This document shows, piece by piece, positions 6,173 to 12,044 of a DNA stretch of 12,044 bases. Source of the DNA: JBKJTP01 sp046590195 (GTDB taxonomy: Bacteria > Bacteroidota > Ignavibacteria > Palsa-1295); the NCBI GenBank assembly GCA_046590195.1, contig JBKJTP010000257.1, positions 1 through 12,044 on the forward strand. Direction: 5' to 3'. Both the position numbers and the translations under genes were made by a program. Positions within the stretch are counted from its first letter, which is position 1; every line of letters begins with the position of its first letter. Below the pieces are notes generated by a model that was not told where the DNA came from, ran no database searches, and saw nothing but the letters and a program-made list of their open reading frames with translations.

Positions 6173-6245
6173 AGCCGGCAGACGGACTCGAACCGACGAC
6201 CTGCTGATTACAAATCAGCTGCTCTACCAACTGAGCTATGCCGGC
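6173..6245 (-). tRNA. tRNA-Thr (anticodon TGT)
   Basis: A complete 73-nt cloverleaf on the minus strand: acceptor GCCGGCA pairs with TGCCGGC, the D-arm is GCTCAGTTGGTAGAGC, and the anticodon stem GCTGA/TCAGC encloses TTTGTAA. The T-arm is GTCGG-TTCGAGT-CCGTC. Anticodon TGT reads ACA and ACG. The discriminator is U and CCA is not encoded. It is the first tRNA of the cluster. Upstream, near 6296-6310, a TAAAAT-like box followed by a GC-rich stretch could be the promoter, but no clear -35 element is seen. Confidence 0.97.
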
Positions 6246-6390
6246 AACACGTGCTTGGAATTAACAGATTCGCATTGGCACCGCTTGCGCGGGGCGGGTT
6301 AATTTTAGCAGGCACAAAAAGCGAAATCAGAGGCCGCTGGTTCCCATTTTTGCCGCTGAGACAATGAAAACGGTCGCAATTCTGATTTAA

Positions 6391-6430
6391 AGCCAGAGGA
6401 CACGGCGTTTGCCGTGTCCTCTGTAATCTC
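6391..6430 (-). terminator. Strong hairpin after the mltD-like gene
   Basis: CAGAGGACACGGC (6394-6406) pairs perfectly with GCCGTGTCCTCTG (6411-6423), a 13-bp stem with a GTTT loop, 26 bases past the stop of the transglycosylase gene. On the minus strand it is followed by GCTTTAAAT, a modest U-tract. It also insulates the tRNA cluster downstream. Confidence 0.75.
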
Positions 6431-6449
6431 TTTAGCTTCGAACCTGCAT

Positions 6450-8630
6450 TTACTGCGGGATCGTCAGGCGCTGACCAGACTTCAGGGTTGTCCCCTTGAT
6501 CTTATTCGCGCTCTTGAGCTCGCTTACTGTTACCCCGTACTTGCGCGAGATCGAAGAGATCGTGTCACCACGCTTGACGCGGTACGTGACCTTGCTCTTA
6601 GCCTTCGAAGCGTTGTCGCCCTTCTGTGCCTTAGACGAGCGGCTGTCGTCCTCTGCTGCAAATTCTACATCGGAGTAAACCTTGACCGTCTGGCCTTGCT
6701 TGACGCCACGCTTCGACTTCGGATTCCACTTGCCGAGCTCAGCGACTGTGACATCGAACGCGTCTGCGATCTTGCCCATGGTGTCGCCCTTGCGGACCTT
6801 GTAGCTTACCCAGCGCTTCTCGCTGGACTCAGGCGCTTCGGCACCTGTGGCCTTTGCTGCCATCGCTGGTGCAACTGCACCGCCAGAGATCTTCAGGACC
6901 TGACCCTTGCGGACCGTACCCTTTGAAGAAAGCTTGTTCGCTGCCTTGAGGTCGCCAACCGAAACGCCATGCTTCATTGCGATGGAGTACAGTGTCTCGC
7001 CCTTCTTCACAGTGTGCGTCTTTGCTGTTGACTTCACAGCAGCTGGCTGTGCCTGCTGAGACGCTATGCTCTTTGCCTCTGCTACATCACCTGCATCTCC
7101 ACGCTGCGGCACCATGACCGACATCGGGATGCGAAGCTTTGAACCGCGGCGAAGCTTATCCTTCTCTGACAGGTTGTTGTAATCAGCAAGCTGTGCAGAG
7201 CTCAAGCCGTATGTACGAGCAACTGTCTTCAGCGTCTCGCCACGTCCAACTGTATGCGACATCCACGGCATCTTCTGATCAGCTGGAATCGTCGCGAGCT
7301 TTGCAGCGATCATCTTGGCCGTACCGACCGGTACCTTCAGACAATAGCCATTCGGTCCGCAGATCTCGACCGGAGGCGTTGCGCCCTGGAGAAGCTCAGG
7401 GTTGAGCTCCTTGATCTCGAGACCCGAGATACCGGCTGCACGGCCGATCGCTTGAACGTCGATCGCTTCCTTTACATAAAGCGTGTCGTAAGCAAGCGGT
7501 GACTCGTACTGAATATTCGTAAAGCCGTACTTCGCTGGATCGCGTGCGATAAGTGTCGCAGCGATGTAGAGAGGTACGTAGTTCTGTGTCTCCTTTGGAA
7601 GGAATGAACGCAGAGTCCAGAAATTACGCGAGCCCGACTTGTTCATCGCTCCACGAATGCGGTTGATACCCGCATTGTATGAGCCAAGTGCGAGGTGCCA
7701 GTCACCGAGCGCGTCATGAAGATCGCGAAGATGTTCTGCGGCAGCTCGTGTTGCAGCGACAGGATCGCGGCGGCGATCGAACCACCAATTCGTCTTCAGG
7801 TCATAGCGGATGCCCGTGCCCTGAATGAACTGCCACAAGCCTACTGCGCTTGCCCACGATGCTGCTGTTGGGCTCAAGCCCGACTCGATCATCGAGAGAT
7901 GGATCAGCTCTTCCGGTACACCCTCTTCTTTGAAGATCTGCTTCATCATTGGCCAGTACTTACCCGTGCGGGAAAGCCACTTTGCCATATGAGGACGACC
8001 ATTGCCTGACGTGAAATACTTGATCGTCTGCTCGACGACAGGGTTCATCGTCATCTCGACTTGAAGGCCATCGCTTGAAACGACAGGCTGAGGCGTCGGC
8101 TCGACCGATGGGTTGAGCTTCGCCATCTCCTCATCGTACTTGCTCTTGAGCGCGAAGACGGAGGCGTTCTGTGGCACGGCGTCAAGAGTGGCGACCCATT
8201 TCCCGTAGTCATCGATCACGGACTCGGTCAGCGCCTGGAAATCCTTGTTCTCCGTTACTCCCTCATAATAGATGAGGCGGTTGAGCGTCTCGATCGACTC
8301 TTCGAAATATCGGACTGTGGCAGCCTTGTCACTGCGCTGCTGTGCAGCCAATGCGCGCAGCCACTGCTGGCGTGCGGCATCGAGCCTTTCTTCGATGAGC
8401 CGTGGATCGATCTTGCCGAGCTTCTGCTGCTCATCGAGAACAGCGAATGGATCGGCCTTTACCTGAGTGTTCTGCTGATCCTTGAGTGTCGTAGAGGGGC
8501 CGCAACCTGCTGCAGTCAGCGCTGAGGCTACTGCGAGTGTCATGAACAACTGTCGCGGCGTCTTCAGATATGAAGGGCGCTTCAATCGATCACGTCGGGC
8601 TAGAATGCTGAGCCTTTGGATTCGGGTCAT
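6450..8630 (-). CDS. mltD: Membrane-bound lytic murein transglycosylase (MltD-like) with four LysM domains
   Basis: A 726-residue lipoprotein that cleaves the MurNAc-GlcNAc bond of peptidoglycan, releasing 1,6-anhydro ends, in the periplasm. An unusually long Arg-rich n-region (residues 1-29) precedes the hydrophobic core and lipobox TAAGC, with acylated Cys43. Residues about 60-200 are a helical region without a known motif. Residues about 225-375 are the SLT domain, with catalytic Glu249 in SMIESGLSP, then SAVGLWQFIQGTG, LALGSYNAG and ETQNYVPLYIAATLI. Four LysM modules follow, at about 459-502, 538-582, 609-652 and 683-725, each opening with a (H/Y)xV(R/K)xG(E/D)T-like motif and separated by Ala/Ser/Lys-rich linkers. 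Most MltD proteins carry fewer LysM repeats; four is at the high end. Alone on its strand, it is probably monocistronic. No Shine-Dalgarno is seen; a TAnnTTTG-like box lies directly before the ATG. Confidence 0.95.
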   Translation of the reverse strand: MTRIQRLSILARRDRLKRPSYLKTPRQLFMTLAVASALTAAGCGPSTTLKDQQNTQVKADPFAVLDEQQKLGKIDPRLIEERLDAARQQWLRALAAQQRSDKAATVRYFEESIETLNRLIYYEGVTENKDFQALTESVIDDYGKWVATLDAVPQNASVFALKSKYDEEMAKLNPSVEPTPQPVVSSDGLQVEMTMNPVVEQTIKYFTSGNGRPHMAKWLSRTGKYWPMMKQIFKEEGVPEELIHLSMIESGLSPTAASWASAVGLWQFIQGTGIRYDLKTNWWFDRRRDPVAATRAAAEHLRDLHDALGDWHLALGSYNAGINRIRGAMNKSGSRNFWTLRSFLPKETQNYVPLYIAATLIARDPAKYGFTNIQYESPLAYDTLYVKEAIDVQAIGRAAGISGLEIKELNPELLQGATPPVEICGPNGYCLKVPVGTAKMIAAKLATIPADQKMPWMSHTVGRGETLKTVARTYGLSSAQLADYNNLSEKDKLRRGSKLRIPMSVMVPQRGDAGDVAEAKSIASQQAQPAAVKSTAKTHTVKKGETLYSIAMKHGVSVGDLKAANKLSSKGTVRKGQVLKISGGAVAPAMAAKATGAEAPESSEKRWVSYKVRKGDTMGKIADAFDVTVAELGKWNPKSKRGVKQGQTVKVYSDVEFAAEDDSRSSKAQKGDNASKAKSKVTYRVKRGDTISSISRKYGVTVSELKSANKIKGTTLKSGQRLTIPQ

Positions 8631-9082
8631 GTCAAACTAATTTATGGCACATGAGACATAGCAAAGGGCCCTTCCCAACGCATCTTCAATGTAGCTGCTT
8701 TGGGAAACGCGCCTTCTTGTTCAGTATTTCTAACGCCCGTCAGGATGAGTGACGTTCGTAGCATACCGTTAATAAAAGCACACGTAAAAGAACCAACGCG
8801 AGGTCAATCCGCCGCGGCGGACTGTCAGGACACCCGTATCTGGCCAGTATTGAAAGCAATGGGATGACCTAGACCCTATCCTTGCAACGAGTGCTCCAAT
8901 GCCTTTTGAGGCGTTGTTCACCGCTAGTTCATGGATACGATCTGGGTCTGAACAGGCTTTTCGGACTGGCAAGAGCGGGGCGAGAGCTCTCTTTCGTACT
9001 GCAATATACGAAACCAAAATCCAAAAGTCAAGAGGAAGTGGGAAAAAGTGTAGAAAAATCTTCAGAGGTGGGGGCGTCTCCC
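8631..9082. other. 452-base stretch without a supportable gene
   Basis: The short open frames here have biased, protein-unlike composition, and no RNA gene is recognised. Two short palindromes are visible: AAGGGCCCTT (8663-8672) and TCCGCCGCGGCGGA (8808-8821). The last 70 bases are purine-rich on the plus strand and lead into the palindromic repeat at 9071-9112. The region may hold the promoter of the transglycosylase gene (a TTAGTTTG box at 8633-8640 on the minus strand) and decayed sequence. Confidence 0.5.
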
Positions 9083-9112
9083 CGTACAGACGCGCTAAGG
9101 CGCGTCTGTACG
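9071..9112. repeat. GC-rich palindromic repeat at a gene end
   Basis: CGTACAGACGCGC (9083-9095) pairs perfectly with GCGCGTCTGTACG (9100-9112) around TAAG, a 13-bp stem. Immediately to its left a smaller stem, GGGG-CGTCT-CCCC (9071-9083), shares the CGTCT word. From memory, it resembles the dispersed GTAGAGACGC...GCGTCTCTAC palindromes of several bacterial phyla. It contains the last codons and stop of the minus-strand gene 9095-9631. Confidence 0.75.
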
Positions 9113-9631
9113 AAAAGCGCTAGTCATGACTAGACCGGCCAACAAGAGGAGTGTTGCTGCACTCACCCACCCTCCTATCGTCTCGATTACGTCTGTCGTC
9201 CGGGTGATCGAGGCGTGGTGCTTTCCGGCTGGGATACTTGCGGTCATCCGGCCGAAGTCGACTGGAGATGTGGCGATCGGGTCGCAATTCAGCGAAAGCT
9301 GCCAAATCGGCCAGTAAAACAGATGGAAGGTTGCGGTGGCTGATCGAGGCAGATCGAAGGAGTATTCGCGCGTGTCACCCATTCGACCGGTAAGTGCCGC
9401 AATGCCCGGTCCATCGAGCACTACGGGTGGATCGCTGCGATGCTTCGCGACGAAGTTAGCTATCGCATGCGTGCTTCGTTGCGCGGTTGTGGGGATGTAC
9501 TCAAACGCGTCGGAGTACTCGATCTTGAGAATGTCAGTCGATTGATGATGCTTGTACTTTGCGTTGAATCCGGTGACGACCATAACCGTCGTGATAGCAA
9601 AGACCATCCTGAAGCAATCCCACGGACACAT
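9095..9631 (-). pseudogene. Probable C-terminal remnant of a polytopic membrane protein
   Basis: An open frame of 178 codons. Residues 7-21 are one membrane helix, about 24-148 a likely periplasmic domain, and about 152-171 a second helix. The segment FYWPIWQLSLNCDPIA, then GRMTASIPAGKHHASITRTTDVIETIGGWVS, follows the pattern of the C-terminal domain of large polytopic proteins of the YfhO/6-pyruvoyl-tetrahydropterin-synthase-related type. In those, an F-P-G-W-like strand and a PAGxHxV motif precede the last helix. Such proteins have ten or more helices and 500 or more residues; here only the end survives, and a TAG stop lies directly before the first ATG. The last six codons and the stop lie inside the palindromic repeat at 9083-9112, so the native C-terminus may also have been replaced. 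A short intact gene is the alternative. Confidence 0.5.
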
Positions 9632-9680
9632 CTACCAATAACGCACGGAGCTCGTACGAACGCCGTGCTTGTGAAGGTCA

Positions 9681-9947
9681 TTACTGGGTCGAAGTAGAGT
9701 CCGATGTGATCTTATAACATCGTTTGCAGGGCGTGTATCGATTATTGACAGCTTCGCTAAAGGTAATTTTCAATTTGTTTCGCTTCAGGTATGAGCAGCG
9801 ATCCTTGTGATATTTCTTTCCCTCGCGTGTGATGTAGACGATCGAATCCTTCTCATCCAGGCGCGCTATGCCAGTCAGGTAGGTATCCTCCGTTACCGCA
9901 CCCAGCGCGGAAAGGAGAAAACTGATAAGCATTAGCACCTTTAGCAT
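9681..9947 (-). CDS. Small exported Cys/His protein
   Basis: An 88-residue protein. Residues 1-17 (MLKVLMLISFLLSALGA) are a signal peptide. Residues 37-78 form a compact motif, VYITREGKKYHKDRCSYLKRN then YTPCKRCY, in which His47, Cys51, Cys74 and Cys77 could bind a metal. From memory, the same module (VYxTxxGxKYHxxxCxYL...YxPCxxC) occurs as an add-on at the C-terminus of some exported nucleases and MBL-fold proteins; here it stands alone behind a signal peptide. The function is not known. The gene is divergent from 10002-10595, with 54 bases between the starts. A perfect TAnnTTTG box (TACATTTG, 9959-9952) ends only four bases before the ATG, so the transcript may be nearly leaderless. Confidence 0.8.
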   Translation of the reverse strand: MLKVLMLISFLLSALGAVTEDTYLTGIARLDEKDSIVYITREGKKYHKDRCSYLKRNKLKITFSEAVNNRYTPCKRCYKITSDSTSTQ

Positions 9948-9951
9948 CCTG

Positions 9952-9959
9952 CAAATGTA
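9952..9959 (-). promoter_or_regulatory. Possible -7 promoter element (TACATTTG)
   Basis: Read on the minus strand this is an exact TAnnTTTG match. It ends four bases before the ATG of the 88-residue exported protein gene. No clear -33 TTTG lies at the expected distance. If functional, the transcript would start at or just next to the start codon. Confidence 0.3.
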
Positions 9960-10001
9960 AGCATGAAATCATTCAGAGACTTCTAATACGACCCTACCAC
10001 C

Positions 10002-10595
10002 TTGGCCGATCAATTCCCACAACTCAGAGCACTCATCGACACACGGCATCCGAAGAGCGGCAAAGACCGCATGATCTTGCTTGGCGTGATCGTGCTTGCG
10101 GGTTTATTCGCAGCGGCATCAAAGTCGGGTAAGTACACTGTGCCCTTCATGATCCTGGTGCTCGGGGTGATCTTCTTCTACAAGCGGTTCGAACGATATT
10201 TCAGCGGCAGCGAAGCGGCATGGCGCAACTTCCGCGACAACGTTGAAGGCACCACACTCGACGCGCAACTCGTGCGGATCGAGCAAGAACTCACTAAAGA
10301 GACGATCGAGTGGTCGGACGTGCTGCTCACCGATAGCTATCTGCTCTGGCCTCGCGAGATCGAAGCGCGGATGATCACAAAGATCACCGAGATCACGCGA
10401 GTCTATCTCGATGAAGGTGAGGTCGTGAGGCTGTTGTGCGATACCGCTTCACTTGGCGTCGGGCTCGTGCTGACAACGGTCGATGCAGAGATCATCGAGA
10501 TTGTGAAGGAGCTAAGCGAGCGCCATCCTACGCTTAAGCTTGATCCGGCACTCCTTGCATTGATAAACACAGACGAAGACGAGGAGTTGGAGTGA
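10002..10595 (+). CDS. Two-helix membrane protein with C-terminal cytoplasmic domain
   Basis: A 197-residue protein, beginning at TTG 10002 because no ATG precedes the conserved-looking start of the frame. An internal ATG (residue 24) would begin right at the first helix. Residues 25-40 and 46-60 are two membrane segments joined by a short basic turn. Residues about 85-172 look like a PH-like or similar alpha/beta domain: TIEWSDVLLTDSYLLWPREIE and ITRVYLDEGEVVRLLCDTAS, then a final helix EIIEIVKELSERHP. The tail is very acidic (DEDEELE). I do not recognise the family with confidence; a distant relation to small two-helix proteins with YcxB-like cytoplasmic domains is possible. Its stop abuts that of the convergent surface-protein gene with no gap. 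Confidence 0.75.
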   Translation: MADQFPQLRALIDTRHPKSGKDRMILLGVIVLAGLFAAASKSGKYTVPFMILVLGVIFFYKRFERYFSGSEAAWRNFRDNVEGTTLDAQLVRIEQELTKETIEWSDVLLTDSYLLWPREIEARMITKITEITRVYLDEGEVVRLLCDTASLGVGLVLTTVDAEIIEIVKELSERHPTLKLDPALLALINTDEDEELE

Positions 10596-10603
10596 TCACT
10601 CCA
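10588..10603. repeat. 16-bp palindrome holding two convergent stop codons
   Basis: TGGAGTGATCACTCCA is a perfect palindrome. Its centre, TGATCA, supplies TGA on the plus strand (10593-10595) and TGA on the minus strand (10598-10596). Both proteins therefore end in Leu-Glu from the same symmetric sequence. Confidence 0.9.
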
Positions 10604-12044
10604 GCACGATGCGCTCGTTCTTTGTCGCGTCGCTCGTCTTGAGTAAGAGTAGATACGCGCCTGCGGGCAGCGCACTGAGATCGACTGTCGATGATGGTTC
10701 GTTCTGCGTGAGCAACGTGCGTCCGAGAATATCGACAATCTGTAGTTCGGTTATAGTCTGCACCTGAAGTTGCAATTGACGGCCTGACAGCATGAATGCC
10801 CCGCCCGTTACTGCATTGGCAACGGAGGACTGTGTTGGATGATACACGAAGTCGACCTTTAACGGGTTCAGTGCGCCCCAGCGATAAGTCGAGTTGTAAA
10901 GCGTTAGCGTTGCTGGCACTGCGGTATCAAGCGCGATCAGCGGCTCGACGTTGAAGATCTGGCTTTCGCTGCGCGGGATCTTGTTCACATCCTGCCATAC
11001 GCGCTCTTTCAACCTAAGTACATTGCGATCGCCATTGATGGTCTCGATGACTGCGCTATCGAGGAAGACATGCTCCTGGATCGTGTTGTGAACATGGATC
11101 TGATTGCGCTTTGATGGGCCGATCGGCGCATCGGTCACATCCTGCCACGCACGGATGCCGTTCATTGGCTTGAACAAGCCTCCCGCAGCATAGCCATAAC
11201 TATCGGCGATCCCGACGCCATAGGTTAAGATCGTATAGCCATCCTTCCCTGTTCTGAGGCCCTGAATATCGTGTCGGCCCCGAGTTATAGGAATATCGGC
11301 GATGGCGTAGAGCCGCCCATTGATCGCCGTTGGGATCGTCTTGTACTCACTCGCTGGTATCGCGACTCCATCAAGGATGATCTCACCCGCCCCGTTGCGA
11401 TCGGTCATGATGATCAAGCGCTGCGTGTGGTATGCCGTATCGATCGGATTGAAAAATGTGTATCGCTCATGCCCTTGATCGAGCGGCGGAATGATCGCCA
11501 TGAACGGATCGGCATCACCGAAGTGCGTCTTCGTGCTATGCGCGAACTCGGCAACGAGGACCGGCTTTGAGGACTCGATCGCAGCGAGTCCACGCAAGTG
11601 CAGATCGGCAAATTTCTGCGCACCGAGCGTCTTCCATTTCTGTCCGTTGATCTTCACCTCTGTATTGTCATCCATCGCAAGGACCCGGATGACGTCGCCT
11701 GAATCGCTCTGATAGAGTGAAGTCGCAATATGATGCTTGCCCCATGCCGATGTCGGCGGCAGCGCTTCAGTCAGGTGATTGCGACTCGTGATCGCCGTGT
11801 TATCCTTGTGCTGATACCCGGACGGCACTTCGGTCCGCACATGCGAGCCATAGACGACGACCGGCTTATCGGCCCGAACGAGCGTGCCCGTCAGATCGCC
11901 AGTGTAATCCAGTGCGGCTTGTACCTGATAGACCTGCCCCGAATCGAGCGAGATGCTGAACGGGTAATATGCGATCTTACCACCACGGGTTTGATACGTT
12001 GGGGTGATCGTGACAGTCGTCTTCTCTTGAAATGCCGCAACTGC
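10596..12044 (-). CDS. IgGFc-binding-family surface protein with type IX sorting domain, C-terminal part
   Basis: The frame is open to the right edge: 482 codons are visible and the start lies outside. The frame does not begin at the internal GTG at 11840, because residues before it (TVTITPTYQTR, GQVYQVQAAL, DLTGTLVRADKPVVVYGSH) continue the same domain. Visible residues about 1-280 match the IgGFc-binding N-terminal domain: a TVTITP strand, LTGTLVxxDKPV, then LPPTSAWGKHHI, VLAMDDNTEVKING and SKPVLVAEFA. The middle is beta-rich. The last 65 or so residues (LQIVDILGRTLL, then LSALPAGAYLLLLKTSD and a final ERIVLE) are a type A sorting domain for type IX secretion. The protein is therefore probably exported to the periplasm, carried across the outer membrane and anchored or released at the surface. 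The ligand is unknown; the family name does not prove IgG binding. Confidence 0.88.
   Translation of the reverse strand, partial: AVAAFQEKTTVTITPTYQTRGGKIAYYPFSISLDSGQVYQVQAALDYTGDLTGTLVRADKPVVVYGSHVRTEVPSGYQHKDNTAITSRNHLTEALPPTSAWGKHHIATSLYQSDSGDVIRVLAMDDNTEVKINGQKWKTLGAQKFADLHLRGLAAIESSKPVLVAEFAHSTKTHFGDADPFMAIIPPLDQGHERYTFFNPIDTAYHTQRLIIMTDRNGAGEIILDGVAIPASEYKTIPTAINGRLYAIADIPITRGRHDIQGLRTGKDGYTILTYGVGIADSYGYAAGGLFKPMNGIRAWQDVTDAPIGPSKRNQIHVHNTIQEHVFLDSAVIETINGDRNVLRLKERVWQDVNKIPRSESQIFNVEPLIALDTAVPATLTLYNSTYRWGALNPLKVDFVYHPTQSSVANAVTGGAFMLSGRQLQLQVQTITELQIVDILGRTLLTQNEPSSTVDLSALPAGAYLLLLKTSDATKNERIVLE

Noticed and set aside
5866..6367. Plus-strand frames containing SNRRPADYKSAALPTEL-like peptides
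   Set aside because: These are antisense translations of the tRNA genes, a well-known annotation artefact.
6414..8466. Several plus-strand frames of 60-170 codons across the transglycosylase gene
   Set aside because: They are reverse-strand shadows of a gene with clear domains; their composition is Leu/Arg/Ser/Cys-rich and not protein-like.
8769..9133. Short frames on both strands in the gene-free stretch
   Set aside because: No motif, ribosome-binding site or protein-like composition, and they overlap each other.
1..12044. CRISPR arrays, transposases, phage genes, toxin-antitoxin or defence systems
   Set aside because: No regularly spaced direct repeats and no matching protein motifs were seen on either strand.

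Overview
The window looks like chromosomal DNA of roughly 50% GC from a bacterium of the Bacteroidota/Chlorobiota/Ignavibacteriota-Kapaibacteria assemblage. The main evidence is a C-terminal type IX secretion sorting domain on the surface protein at the right edge. Lesser support comes from promoter-like TAnnTTTG boxes, several envelope lipoproteins, and an OmpA-type protein fused to a jelly-roll-like domain. The lineage is inferred from these features only; no marker gene is present.

Layout. 1-398 (-) is the N-terminus of an FAD-dependent amine/amino-acid-type oxidoreductase, and just upstream 497-1390 (-) encodes a membrane-anchored SRPBCC protein with its own terminator. 1583-2050 (+) and 2377-2730 (+) encode two unrecognised soluble proteins. 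The second is a complete unit: Bacteroidota-type promoter, structured leader of about 220 nt, strong Shine-Dalgarno and a GNRA-loop terminator. A small ORF (2860-3075, -) faces it. 3177-5748 (-) is a tight three-gene envelope operon (beta-rich lipoprotein, alpha/beta-hydrolase lipoprotein, OmpA-family protein). Upstream on the same strand are three tRNA genes, in transcription order Thr(TGT), Tyr(GTA), Thr(GGT), with a large intergenic inverted repeat between the first two. 6450-8630 (-) encodes an MltD-like lytic transglycosylase lipoprotein with four LysM domains, followed by a strong hairpin.

8631-9082 has no supportable gene. It ends in a 13-bp-stem palindrome that supplies the stop codon of 9095-9631 (-), apparently a C-terminal remnant of a large polytopic membrane protein. 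9681-9947 (-) encodes a small exported Cys/His protein and 10002-10595 (+) a two-helix membrane protein. The last gene, 10596-12044 (-), runs off the window and encodes an IgGFc-binding-family surface protein with a type IX sorting domain. Its stop codon abuts that of its convergent neighbour inside a 16-bp palindrome.

Themes: much of the coding capacity serves the cell envelope (peptidoglycan binding and cleavage, lipoproteins, a secreted adhesin-like protein). I found no CRISPR array, transposase, phage gene, toxin-antitoxin pair or recognisable defence system. The most unusual items are the tRNA cluster with its embedded palindrome, the palindrome ending the truncated membrane gene, the structured leader at 2151-2376, and the three-gene envelope operon.
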